64,000 bases of DNA from Dryococelus australis (taxonomy: Eukaryota > Arthropoda > Insecta > Phasmatodea > Phasmatidae): contig CM057002.1 of NCBI GenBank assembly GCA_029891345.1, forward strand, positions 20,908,295-20,972,294. Direction: 5' to 3'. Positions 13,301 to 20,958 of this stretch are shown piece after piece. Positions within the stretch are counted from its first letter, which is position 1. Each line of letters begins with the position of its first letter. Under the pieces are notes generated by a model. The model searched no databases. It was given only the letters and a program-made list of their open reading frames with translations, and had not been told where the DNA came from. Made by a program: the position numbers and the translations under genes.

Positions 13301-15687
13301 TCGCTGGACTTGGCCAATGGACAGGCGCTGCAAGGCATCGCACTCCTCAATATCCCCTACACCCACGGCGGCTCCAACCTGTGGGGAGAGAATCAAGGCA
13401 AGAAGAAGATCAACTGTGGGCCAGGAAACCGAATCGGTCGACGCCGCAAGGATAGACACAAGGACTCTGCTGCCAGCTTCTCTCCTGTGGACCTCAGCGG
13501 TGCCATCCAAGGTCAGCCATACCTCCTCCTTCAATAATAATAATCATCATCATCATCCTTAGCTAGGTTTGGCCTGTGGCTGGGTCAGCTTGGTAAAATG
13601 CCTCCATCCTCGTCTGTCTCTCCACAACACTCCCTTTCACACTATTTTAGGGTTTTAGTCATGTTAAATTGTTTTACGGCCACAACATTTGCGACCACGT
13701 GGTTAACCGCCTCCAAGCTCGCATTTGTGCAATCATCGCGCTTAAAGTGTACTATTTATAATTTCTTGTGCACCATAATTTTGTATTTGTTCATTAAAAG
13801 GGTTCTTGTAATTTTTTGTCGTGATCAATGTTTTGTATGCAACTACGTGGTCAATCACACACATGAATATTTCTGCCATTAGGCGCACTAGCAACGCTTG
13901 AGTGTTTGAAATGCCATCAGAATAATTTTCCAAAGAGCATCGTAATTTTGTCCGACCCGATTTCTATGAATTTCACGGAAATATTGCCATTTCACCAGCA
14001 CCATGTGGCCCGCTAAGAACTTCATCCAGGCATCCGCGTCATGTAAGAATTCTTTCAGGCATCTGCGTGTTTATTGTGTCCCATGTTTTACCATCAATAT
14101 TTGTGTAAGTTGTACGGTGACATTATTTTCGTCCTAACCTGCTAAATGTATAGGCAACCACCACACACACCACGTGGTTGGGAGACGTGTCCCGACGAGT
14201 ATGCATTAGCGACGTTGATAATCACACGAGTTAGTGCTCATTTGTAATTCTCCTTGTCCTGTCCCCAGGAAAAATATACAGCCAATCCTAGCGGCTTGTG
14301 GGGGCTGTGTTCTCAAACATCCTGGAGAAAATCATTCATCCTAGGAGTGCGCTAAAGTAATTACAAGCTGGGGGAATCACCCAACGGAGTTAACTAGACA
14401 GGTCCGAAGTTAATCATTAAATAATTTTCTGGCATGATATGTAAGAGTGGTAAAATAAAAGCAGTCATCTCCCACCTTTTTCACTATTAAATGTTTAATA
14501 ATGACCAGTGTTTTGTAAGTGAGCTCGGGTGAGATGGACACACAGAACTCACAGCATCCCTGAGAACCCTGAGTCTCACAGTGCGGTGTCTGGGAAGCAC
14601 CGCTGGTGCCCACCTGCAGTAAGTAAAATACATCATAGTTCGTCTTGTGTCTCACCCAACGGCGTCAACGGTTACTTCCAGCTTTTCTGAAGACATATTA
14701 AAGCTATACTTTTGCGATATTCCTCTGCCCCATGCAGACAAAGTTTAGCCAAGTCCAGAAAATTACACTTATGGAGCAGTGCCACAATGCAACGGCGGGG
14801 GAAATGGGAGAACCCCAAGAAAACAAGCAGACCAGCGGCATCGTCCGGATGATTCCCACAGTACCTCATTTGATATATTTTCTGCATATTCATCTCATTT
14901 CTAAAAAGATTAATTAGTTGTGTACATGGTTCCAACATTATACGAGAGGTGTGATACAGTTTCACCTTTGCGTCATACACATATTCATTTGGGTTAATTT
15001 TGCACCAGCCTGGGAAACTTTGTATCTCCTGTGTAATTTAAATTCAAATTAAGTCATGATAAATACCTGCACGTTACCATGTTCTTTGTAAATAAAATTG
15101 TTAGTCAATAAGCATACATCAAGATGGGGAGGGGGTTAAATGTCTTTTTTAAAATTAAGAACTGTCATGAAATGTTACCCTTTATTGGTACAAAGTCACT
15201 CCAAAAGACTGTATTAAATGTTTTGCAAATTTGCTGGTTCTAACTTCTTTATACATTTATAAAAGAGAAAGAAAAATAACATAATTTCAATATTTGCGAA
15301 TTTAACCCAATACTTAACATTCATTGCTAAGATATGGAACTACTTTCCCTCCGCCATTACCAACTTTACTGGGCACTGGTCAGTCAGTGTGTCTGCAGAA
15401 ATATATGAAAGTATAGGGACAGTAACAGTTTAGCAAAATAATTTTTTATTAAAAACAAAAAAACACTTACAATAGCAGCTCAGGTTAAAAGATGATCATC
15501 TTGTAGAAAACTATTTGAAATTTACGAGATTGTCCTATTTTATAATCAATATTTCATTACTACTTTGAACCATGTTAAACCAAATGAAGACTACTATTAG
15601 ACTTTGTGATATTCATCAGTATTAAACCAGAAATTCTCACAAACTTAGGTAAGTACATTCAGTATAATAGTTCAATGTCTGCTAAAG

Positions 15688-15753
<66 letters not shown>

Positions 15754-16025
15754 CTTAAACAAATTACCTATTGACATGGTAAAAGAACAAGACATTAACT
15801 AATTTAATTCAGTCACATTTAAATTTATAATATTTTTGTAGTTTTTACAGTTTGAGTCTAAGTGATCAATTACCATACTTAATTCTTACTGGGATTTATA
15901 ATATATTTATGATAAAAATTATAATTTAATGAAATAAGAACACGTAATGTGGAAAACTAAAACTACAGATATATAGAGTCTTGTATAGTGGCACATCTTT
16001 ACCCCCACGAAAAATCCTTGTAACC

Positions 16026-16061
<36 letters not shown>

Positions 16062-16084
16062 AAATCCTTGTAACCATTATATAT

Positions 16085-16161
<77 letters not shown>

Positions 16162-19100
16162 CCAACTAATCAACTACGGGAAGCTAGTAACTCCAGAAAT
16201 GTGTTGAAATAATACACAAACAAAAATAGAAACCTTGTTAACTCCAATATGAGATTCGAAACAGTGAAAAACTTGTACTTTGACAGTTTGTTTTTAATGC
16301 AGATTTATATTCAAATCTGTGTTAAATAGCTTACTTGTCTAAATTATTAATAACAATTTTGTTTCAAAAAGCATAAAATTGCCTTTGAAATCAAAGTAAT
16401 TATAATTTTGTCTATCTACAACATATCAGTTTAAGATATGTGGTTTTCTCGCTCGCACAGGAATTCATTCTAGTGTAATTCCAAGGGGCACATTAACGTT
16501 GTCAGTCTACAATATGCCCCTCAAAATTACACTAAAATGAATTCCTGTTGTGAGCCCCGCTAACCGGGATGCAGCTGGATCAGAAAACTGGAGTCGGCCT
16601 GGCTCGAAAGCCTACCATGTGACCGGCCAGGGGTAATGTGGCACAATCCAAATAAAACTGATAAAGTAAGTCCACACAGGGTTAGGGCACTAGTGGGGGC
16701 AAAAAAAAGTTCCAGGTTAAATTAAATAAAGAACAGCACAACATCATCAGTTGAACTCACAAAATATGCCGACCCCCACGGTACGCACATACGTCTCTCA
16801 CCATGGCTACTTGACAGACAACATGGTGCCAGTAGGCAACCTCAGGAGGTACCCATACGACCATTACAAACAAACAATGTTAAAACACAAATAAGAATTA
16901 CTATGCCAAAATTATTATAAAAACTAATTGCTCTTCTCTGGTGTTAATTATAGTTCTGAGAATTAAAAGTGTGTGAAATAGTTCTGGCTCAGTGGGCTGA
17001 GATTATAGGATGTCGCAGTCTTGAGGGGTTGGAGAGTACGCGACATCATGTGGTGCTCCGCCATCATGGTAACTATTCATAATATTATGCTAATGCAACT
17101 CACTTTAAATGGAAATGGGACCTCTTTCTCCCTAATGACTTTACTTCTTTCTACATTTACATTTTCACATGTACTTAGGTTGTTCTCTTGGTGCTGCTGG
17201 TCGTTCGCCACGACTAAACTAATAGCTAGGGGATGTGGTACAATGACATTATATTATTCTTTAGCAAGTTTCATAATCTTTGAGGATGTGCTCATTGCGG
17301 AATCAATAAATTACCACAAAATTTATAACAAATTAAAAATATATATAGTACTACTATAAGTCCACAGAGACATAGATAACGTGCAGCCAAGCAGAACTGC
17401 AGCGAAATGTGGTGTATGTTTGTAGACATAGGGGACAAGCTAATTGAGGTGATTGGCCTGGAGAACTGCCTGCACATGGGGCAGGTGCGGACAGGGCTGA
17501 GGGCGTCTGGGCGCCGCCTGGCGCAGTGTTGCTCTGTCACCATCCGCACTCGCAAGAGGTTCCCCATGCAGATTGATGGTGAGCCATGGATGCAGCCGCC
17601 CTGCACGGTCAGTACACTGCCCTTTCCAACAGTCTAACAAGTCTCCACCATGTTGGTGGAAGGAAGTTGCTATATTACAACCAGTCCTCCACTTTCTTCT
17701 GCAATGTGTTTTTGAAATTGTGTGTAAAAGTACAACATTACTCTAAAATGTCATAAATGGCCTTCTGACCCTAAAAATAAGAAAGCAATAGAGTACTTCT
17801 AATTATTACACTTCATGGTTTCGAGAGCCGATGAGGGTGAAGTGAGGTGAGTATGGAGCAGCGCCAGAATGGAAGAGCGAGGGAAATTGGAGATCCCCCA
17901 GAAAACCTACCAACCAGCGACATCGCCTGGCACAATTCCCACATGCAAAAATTCGGGAGCAACCCTGCTGGGAATCAAACATAGTTTGCATAGGTGTGAG
18001 GATAGACACAGGGGAAAATGGAGGAGGGGGTTAAGATAAATGATGGCGGAGATGGGAAGAGAACCAGGGGGAGATTATGAAAAGGGGGGGGAGGAGAGGA
18101 GAGAGAGGCAAAAGAGACATGAAGAGAGGCGACAAAGGCACAAAATAAAAACTCCAGTCACCTGCCTTAGTGCATGTTAAAAGACATGTGTATATTTTTA
18201 ACTTACATTAAAAATTATACATATTTTAAAATAAGAACGTGCATTTTTTGCTGGTGACCGCAAATAATGTTTTCTACTGCATTTGTTACACGTGTGAAAT
18301 ATGCTCAACCTGTAAGATGGAATGTCTGTGCATAAATGTTGTGTGTATGTATGCACACACACTTGCACGTAAGTGTGTTTACAATGCCTCCCACTCATCG
18401 GTTCTTTGTTTTGCCAACTGTCATGAATATGAATCATTTAAATGCCCTCTAAACACGTCAGCATGCTGAACACTGCAAAGTGAGTTTCACGCATCTCACA
18501 CCAGGAGTCACGATGAACCAGGTCAAGAGTAAATCCCCCACTGTGGGTGGGCTCTGGCCAGTTCAGGGGACAACCATAGGAACATATCTATGGCTGTCCT
18601 GACTGTGGATAGTAGAACCATTGTAAAAGCTGTTCATGGCAATCTGATAACTTTTGAAAACAACCTTGGGGAAAAAAAATTGACAGTTAACATCATAGAT
18701 GTGTCCGTAAAAACTGGCATCCAGGTTCTTAGTTAAGTAGGCACCAAATAAAGGAAAATGGGTTGTTCCAAGTCTTGACGTACTGTGAGCGTATTGTTTA
18801 AATCTATGGCCAACTACGTTGGCATTTTCCTGCTACGTAAATATTTGAGTATAAAATAGCGTATTGGTAACATATTTAAGTTCCCAACAACAGTTTCTCT
18901 TTTTCACTTGACTGGTGCATGAATAGTCATGGGCCCATGGCAATGTAAATTTTTCTCATGGTAGGGCACAAAATACGGAGAAAAGAACTTAAATGGGGCT
19001 TTTACAAGTGATAAACTTATTGTGAATGGCTTATAATCAGATGCTAAAATATTGTATAAAGACTCTTGAAAAGAAAAATGGCCTCCCTGCAATAATGATA

Positions 19101-19775
19101 ATACTGTATAGGCTGTTCATGGAAAAATGAGCACTTTTGAAAGCTTTGCTTAAGATCTACTTGAATGCACGTAGTGTATTCTTCCGTCTTGTGTAAAATT
19201 AGCATTGCCATTGGCCTCATCACTTGACTCATGAGTTGGTCAAATAAAACAGAGAAATTATTTGTAAAGTAAATATTTTTTAACGCTGCTAATTTTTACA
19301 CTTTGATGCATTTAAAAAAATAGAAAGCGAAAAATAATAATTCAAGTTATCACAAACAGTTACCCAACACTTTTTATTCAAAGTTAAGATATGGAGTTAC
19401 TTCCCATCCATCATTACCAACTTTGCAGGGCGAACATCACTCAGTGCACCTATCGAAATATATGCGGGTAGGGGCAGTAATTTTTTCTAAGGTTGATTTC
19501 AAAAGTGCTCACTTTATCATGAACAGCCTTTATCAGTTTTTTTTTTCTCTTTCATTCCTGACCTCTCTTCCCCTACATTGCCTGCACAAAATATGCATCA
19601 TGTAGGAATGTACAGTTTTAACTGAAACAATTAGATGAACAAGATGAAATGTGTATTCAAAATGTTGGATCTTTTCTGTTTGCAGATTAACATCACTCAC
19701 AAGAACCAAGTTCCGATGCTTATGGCTCCGCCTCCCGAGAAAAGTCGAGGACTTTTCAGTTTCCTCAAAAAATGA
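1204..19775 (+). CDS. Dgk: Type I diacylglycerol kinase, 3' six exons
   Basis: Diacylglycerol kinase phosphorylates diacylglycerol to phosphatidic acid at membranes, ending DAG signalling. Six exons join in frame: 1204-1328, 8935-9066, 11198-11353, 13289-13511, 17426-17607, 19686-19775, giving about 301 residues and a stop. Order: end of the DAGK catalytic domain with the glycine-rich [16 protein letters not shown] motif, then the accessory domain ([36 protein letters not shown]), ending HKNQVPMLM and a short Phe/Lys tail. This order and the short C-terminus match type I isozymes (vertebrate alpha/beta/gamma, Drosophila Dgk), not the ankyrin-tailed rdgA type. The recoverin-like, EF-hand and C1 parts lie upstream of the window. 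All borders are GT...AG and phases agree. No frame break is seen, so the gene looks functional. The symbol follows Drosophila and is an orthology inference. Confidence 0.93.
1329..2528 (+). other. Dgk: Start of 7.6-kb Dgk intron
   Basis: AT-rich intron sequence between the exon a donor and the first TIR element. No exon, RNA gene or recognisable repeat boundary was seen. The phrase 'ccctgacttttcccc...ttttcc' recurs at about 1453 and 1909, probably ends of an old repeat. Confidence 0.5.
2529..2966. mobile_element. TATA-flanked TIR element, copy A
   Basis: A 438-bp element bounded by TATA on both sides (2529-2532 and 2963-2966). The ends form imperfect inverted repeats: left begins TATAGTCTGTTCGTGGTTTC, and the right end read on the other strand begins TATACTCCATTCATGGTTAC; both run on to a CTTTTTGAA/CTTTTCTGAA block. 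No ORF of note. The body (for example the CCTTTGGTGTAATATCCTGA stretch near 2850) recurs in copy B at 7.0-8.4 kb and on the other strand at 37.3 kb and 14.7 kb. It is a non-autonomous, MITE-like element. Confidence 0.7.
3226..3790 (-). pseudogene. Unknown element-X protein, decayed copy
   Basis: Read on the - strand, this encodes a block that aligns with the 274-codon ORF of copy 2: shared ISK, LxP, spaced P/E/A residues and DLFTPPIKL versus DLFEPPTKV, then a proline/threonine-rich stretch and a C-terminus [11 protein letters not shown]... that parallels EPDFLPSRRSTRP in copy 2. The stretch from 3226 to 3564 is open; upstream of about 3735 it is broken by a stop or frameshift. I do not recognise the family. 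Two diverged copies keeping the same residues suggests past selection on the protein. Confidence 0.4.
3865..4560. repeat. Recurring motif CACCAGAAGCGCGGTG
   Basis: At least four degenerate copies of a short motif of the form CACCAGAAGCGCGGTGAA occur near 3869, 3981, 4490 and 4534. Similar strings (caccacaaagtgagtggtga, catcacaaagtgagcggtaa) occur in element copy 2 near 38393 and 38583. They look like remains of a tandem array shared by the family. Confidence 0.4.
6501..7032 (+). other. Dgk: Intron DNA, nothing recognised
   Basis: AT-rich intron sequence between element X copy 1 and TIR copy B. It holds an A-run of 12 bases near 6746 but no exon or RNA gene that I can support. Confidence 0.45.
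7235..8211 (-). mobile_element. Helitron-like element with minisatellite, copy 1
   Basis: Inserted in TIR copy B. On the - strand the 5' end at 8211 reads A|TCTATACTACTAAATAAAA, the TC-after-A start expected of Helitrons. About 300 bp of the body (7830-8000) align with the reverse complement of 53440-53705, just outside the minisatellite there. It contains GACAGACAGACA tracts, then the minisatellite at 7440-7825. The other end is not resolved: I find no clear CTRR hairpin, and the left limit is inferred from where homology to copy A stops. Confidence 0.45.
7440..7825 (-). repeat. tRNA A-box-like minisatellite, short array
   Basis: About ten degenerate units of roughly 38 bp. On the + strand they read as CTACCCACTGAGCTACTGCGGCCCCACTA-type units, that is, the reverse complement of the TAGCTCAGTGGGTAGAG unit in the large array at 53.7-55.2 kb. 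Copies are more diverged than in the large array, with several A-box positions lost. Confidence 0.8.
8415..8934 (+). other. Dgk: Intron DNA before Dgk exon b
   Basis: No repeat boundary or extra exon recognised. It ends in the pyrimidine-rich acceptor GGTTTTGTGTGTTGCAG. Confidence 0.5.
8935..9066 (+). CDS. Dgk: Dgk exon b: start of accessory domain
   Basis: The exon is 132 bp (44 codons), phase 0 at both ends, with acceptor TTGCAG and donor GTGAGT. It encodes [17 protein letters not shown], a short acidic/proline linker, then [17 protein letters not shown], a hallmark of the DAGK accessory domain. It joins directly to LPKLLK of the previous exon and DAAICVKFH of the next, as in type I isozymes. 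Confidence 0.95.
9067..11197 (+). other. Dgk: Dgk intron, 2.1 kb
   Basis: AT-rich intron. The only marked feature is the poly-G run at 9839-9858; I see no exon, SINE or TIR element. Confidence 0.55.
9839..9858 (+). repeat. Poly-G tract of 20
   Basis: An uninterrupted run of 20 G on the + strand, within intron. It could form G-quadruplex DNA, and its exact length is prone to sequencing error. Confidence 0.9.
11198..11353 (+). CDS. Dgk: Dgk exon c: accessory domain
   Basis: The exon is 156 bp (52 codons), phase 0 at both ends. The acceptor is CTACTGCAG and the donor GTTAGT (a weaker site; the nearby GTGGTT would drop one codon). It encodes [20 protein letters not shown] and the [19 protein letters not shown] region followed by [11 protein letters not shown], matching the middle of the type I accessory domain. 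Confidence 0.94.
11354..13288 (+). other. Dgk: Dgk intron, 1.9 kb
   Basis: AT-rich sequence with no exon or repeat I can name. An open frame of about 150 codons running into the next exon (from 12985) is a chance AT-rich reading, not a supported extension: its frame does not continue the kinase. Confidence 0.5.
13246..13310 (+). repeat. Dgk: Imperfect duplication across splice acceptor
   Basis: Two adjacent related copies of about 32 bp: TGGTATTGCACAACGTGATGG... followed by TGGTATTGCACAGTGCGATGG.... The second copy spans the acceptor CACAG and the first codons of exon d; the first, intronic copy reads CACAA, lacks the AG and so should not splice. Confidence 0.7.
13289..13511 (+). CDS. Dgk: Dgk exon d: accessory domain with basic insert
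   Basis: The exon is 223 bp; it starts on a whole codon and ends after the first base of a codon (donor GTCAGC). It encodes [34 protein letters not shown] and then a lysine/arginine-rich stretch (GKKKINC...RRRKDRHKD) before [12 protein letters not shown]. The HGGSNLWG motif is typical of type I enzymes. The basic stretch lies where family members differ in length. Confidence 0.94.
13512..13639 (+). other. Dgk: Intron DNA with short (ATC)n tract
   Basis: Start of the 3.9-kb intron between exons d and e. It has a small trinucleotide run (AATAATAATCATCATCATC near 13533-13555) and leads into an LTR fragment. Confidence 0.5.
13640..14668 (+). mobile_element. Gypsy-type LTR, 5'-truncated, in Dgk intron
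   Basis: Aligns along its length with the LTRs at 41095-42974, 46957-48202 and 56505-58405: shared blocks include TTAAATTGTTTTACGGCCAC, the AACTTCATCCAGGCATCCGC region, GAGTGCGCTA, AACCCTGAGTCTCACAGTGC, AAGCACCGCTGGTGCCCACC and the 3' end TGTCTCACCCAACGGCGTCA. About 800 bp of the 5' part is missing. It lies in the same direction as the kinase gene and includes no internal gag-pol sequence. Confidence 0.75.
14690..14870 (-). mobile_element. TIR-element fragment plus SINE fragment
   Basis: The first part (to about 14775) matches the TIR A/B body on the reverse strand (GCAGACAAAGTTTAGCCAAG, then AGAAAATTACACTTATGGA). From about 14772 the sequence is the SINE family (TGGAGCAGTGCCACAATG, GGGGAAATGGGAGAACCCC, GGCATCGTCCGGATGATTCC), with the tRNA-like head missing. 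One degenerate element is joined to another. Confidence 0.55.
15692..15751. repeat. (TA)n microsatellite
   Basis: About 60 bp of uninterrupted alternating A and T. Confidence 0.95.
16026..16160. repeat. (TA)n microsatellite with duplicated leader
   Basis: Two TA blocks, each preceded by the same unique string AAAATCCTTGTAACCATTAT or a close variant. This indicates a tandem duplication of leader plus TA tract. Confidence 0.9.
16451..16555. repeat. Foldback (inverted repeat) element
   Basis: Two arms of about 35 bp face each other: GCTCGCACAGGAATTCATTC on the left and its near complement ending GAATTCCTGTTGTGAGC on the right. They continue inward through TAGTGTAATT/AATTACACTA and AGGGGCA/TGCCCCT. 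The loop is about 25 bp. It could form a stable hairpin and looks like a small MITE or foldback. Confidence 0.75.
17426..17607 (+). CDS. Dgk: Dgk exon e: end of accessory domain
   Basis: The exon is 182 bp; its first two bases complete the Asp codon begun in exon d, and it ends on a whole codon with donor GTCAGT. It encodes [18 protein letters not shown], then [19 protein letters not shown] and [16 protein letters not shown], all signature blocks near the C-terminus of type I diacylglycerol kinases. Confidence 0.95.
17816..18005 (-). mobile_element. tRNA-derived SINE, degenerate
   Basis: On the - strand it shares the SINE body: GGAGCAGCGCC..., GAGATCCCCCAGAAAACC, GACATCGCCTGGCACAATTCC and the ATTCGGGAG block. 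The promoter part (GGAATCAAACATAG on the + strand) is a decayed B box. It lies in the last Dgk intron. Confidence 0.7.
18006..18625 (+). other. Dgk: Dgk intron, purine-rich then featureless
   Basis: A G/A-rich stretch at about 18010-18130 (GGGGGGGAGGAGAGGAGAGA) follows the SINE; the remainder has no exon or repeat that I recognise. Confidence 0.5.
18626..19037. mobile_element. TIR element copy C
   Basis: The left end AGCTGTTCATGGCAATCTGA and CTTTTGAAAA are mirrored on the right by CTTTTACAAGTG...GAATGGCTTATAA. The body (GGGCCCATGGCAATGTAAAT, then ACAAAATACGGAGAAAAG) also occurs at 53045-53155. It is about 410 bp, non-coding, and flanked by TAAA/TATA-like DNA. Confidence 0.55.
19107..19533. 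mobile_element. TIR element copy D
   Basis: A clear pair of inverted repeats: TATAGGCTGTTCATGGAAAA...GAGCACTTTTGAA on the left and AAAAGTGCTCACTTTATCAT...GAACAGCCTTTA on the right. It is about 427 bp with no transposase. Part of the interior matches 15300-15435. It ends about 150 bp before the last Dgk exon. Confidence 0.75.
19686..19775 (+). CDS. Dgk: Dgk exon f: C-terminus and stop
   Basis: Acceptor TCTGTTTGCAG. It encodes [20 protein letters not shown] and a short RGLFSFLKK tail, then TGA at 19773-19775. The HKNQxPMLM...PPP ending is characteristic of type I isozymes, confirming the subtype and showing that the C-terminus is complete. Confidence 0.95.
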   Translation: MNITHKNQVPMLMAPPPEKSRGLFSFLKK

Positions 19776-20090
19776 ATCCGAACCACAGATACACAAACAC
19801 TTCAAGTTTAAAATCAGCATTGCTGAACCTAGGGGAAAACAATGTTGATAACGGGGCTATTTTTATACTATATTATTGTTGAATGAAATATGTTTTGTTA
19901 TTGTTAAGTACTGTTGATGTAGATTATGAGGGTAGCATGTGTTTATGTGTTCCTGGGTATCAGTTTTGCAAACCTGCGAGTTGTTTTCATGCAGAACACA
20001 TGGTAGTTAAAAATTAAATTAATCAGTCTTCATATCATAACATATATTTCAGTTGTTCATAAATAAATAAAACCACATTTATTATAATTC
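19776..20090 (+). other. Dgk: Dgk 3' untranslated region
   Basis: AT-rich DNA after the stop codon. Overlapping AATAAA hexamers at 20062-20067 and 20066-20071 are the nearest canonical poly(A) signals. A longer UTR using later signals is possible. Confidence 0.5.
20062..20071 (+). terminator. Dgk: Likely Dgk poly(A) signal
   Basis: Two overlapping AATAAA hexamers about 290 bp after the stop codon. Use of this site is inferred from position only. Confidence 0.45.
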
Positions 20091-20709
20091 ACTTAAATTA
20101 ATATAAAACACTTATGAATGGACTGTTGCTACTACTATTATAAATTAAATAAATCAGATTCAGCCGAAAATATTCATATCATAAGGGTGCCCCTCATATA
20201 TGCCACCGAATGAATGGTGCATCAGTAAAACAAATTTAATTCAAAACCAGCTTAATATTTTTTTTAGTGTTACCTGGTTATAAACAAAAATTATAAAATG
20301 TTTCACACACAAAACCTTACCATTTCCATATCTTTACTTGATTCTAAGCTGCATACTTCTTCCAATATACTTTAGATAACTAGGAATGCAACTCAAAATC
20401 AAATATGACTTAGAATCAAGTACATATTTGTACTCACATATAAGCTGCCATCAATTTCAAATAATACCCTTGTTTTTCAGATATATTTTGGGGGGTAAAA
20501 ATTTGCAACTTAGAATTGAGTAAAGATGGTATTTCCATTTTTATTGTACATATTTTTAAAAAACTAAAATGGCGAAAATTAAAGTGTTCACACATATTTA
20601 AGTTAGTAAAACTGCAGTGTGGATATTTACACTATAATTTGGGTAGAACACCATCTTTTTCATTAGGCTGAAAGTCTTATAGACACGAGTTGACTACAAA
20701 AACCGCACA
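20091..20709. other. Intergenic or 3' UTR DNA between convergent genes
   Basis: AT-rich, with the theme 'tagaat(c)aagta' repeated in opposite orientations near 20340, 20410 and 20515 (a small inverted/direct repeat cluster). On the - strand an AATAAA (20540-20545) lies 165 bp past the candidate exon stop. Confidence 0.4.
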
Positions 20710-20958
20710 CTAATCTAGTGGCTTGTGCGTAGAAGCAACACGGCATCTGACACAAAAGCCTGGGTCTCCCTTGGTGTGTTTAGGCCTTGGACAACTGAAC
20801 ACTGTTTGTCCAAATGGCACTCTTTTGACAGTGCAGCTGGAAGGGCAAAGGAAACTTGCTGAGACCTGCATTATGTAGTCTTTAGTCACAGACTCTACTC
20901 GTCTCTTTTCGATCTTCCAGTGTCCCCAAGTACAAACATACACATGACTGTAAAAATT
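20710..20958 (-). CDS. Candidate terminal exon, unknown Cys-containing protein
   Basis: On the - strand a good acceptor (TTCTTTATTTTCCACAG) is followed by 83 codons in frame to a TAG. The peptide is not repeat-like: NFYSHVYVCTWGHWKIEKRR, then ...SASFLCPSSCTVKRVPFGQ, then CPRPKHTKGDPGFCVRCRVA. Six cysteines, including CPSSC and CVRC, suggest a secreted or metal-binding fold, but I do not recognise the family. An AATAAA on the same strand lies 165 bp downstream, and it faces the Dgk 3' end tail to tail. Upstream exons would lie at higher coordinates; I could not identify any. A chance ORF remains possible. Confidence 0.35.
   Translation of the reverse strand, partial: NFYSHVYVCTWGHWKIEKRRVESVTKDYIMQVSASFLCPSSCTVKRVPFGQTVFSCPRPKHTKGDPGFCVRCRVASTHKPLD

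Larger units (their letters stand above)
14871..17425 (+). other. Dgk: Dgk intron with microsatellites and relics
   Basis: Mostly AT-rich. A stretch at about 15300-15435 matches part of TIR copy D (GGAACTACTTTCC...CATTACCAACTTT). It also holds two TA microsatellite regions and a foldback sequence, listed separately. No exon seen; it ends in the acceptor ATGTTTGTAG. Confidence 0.5.

Noticed and set aside
12985..13455. Long open frame leading into Dgk exon d
   Set aside because: The frame differs from the kinase frame across exon d, and the upstream part is AT-rich intron sequence; the acceptor at 13288 and the family match explain the exon.
15926..16165. Tyr/Ile-rich open frame
   Set aside because: It is a translation of a TA microsatellite.
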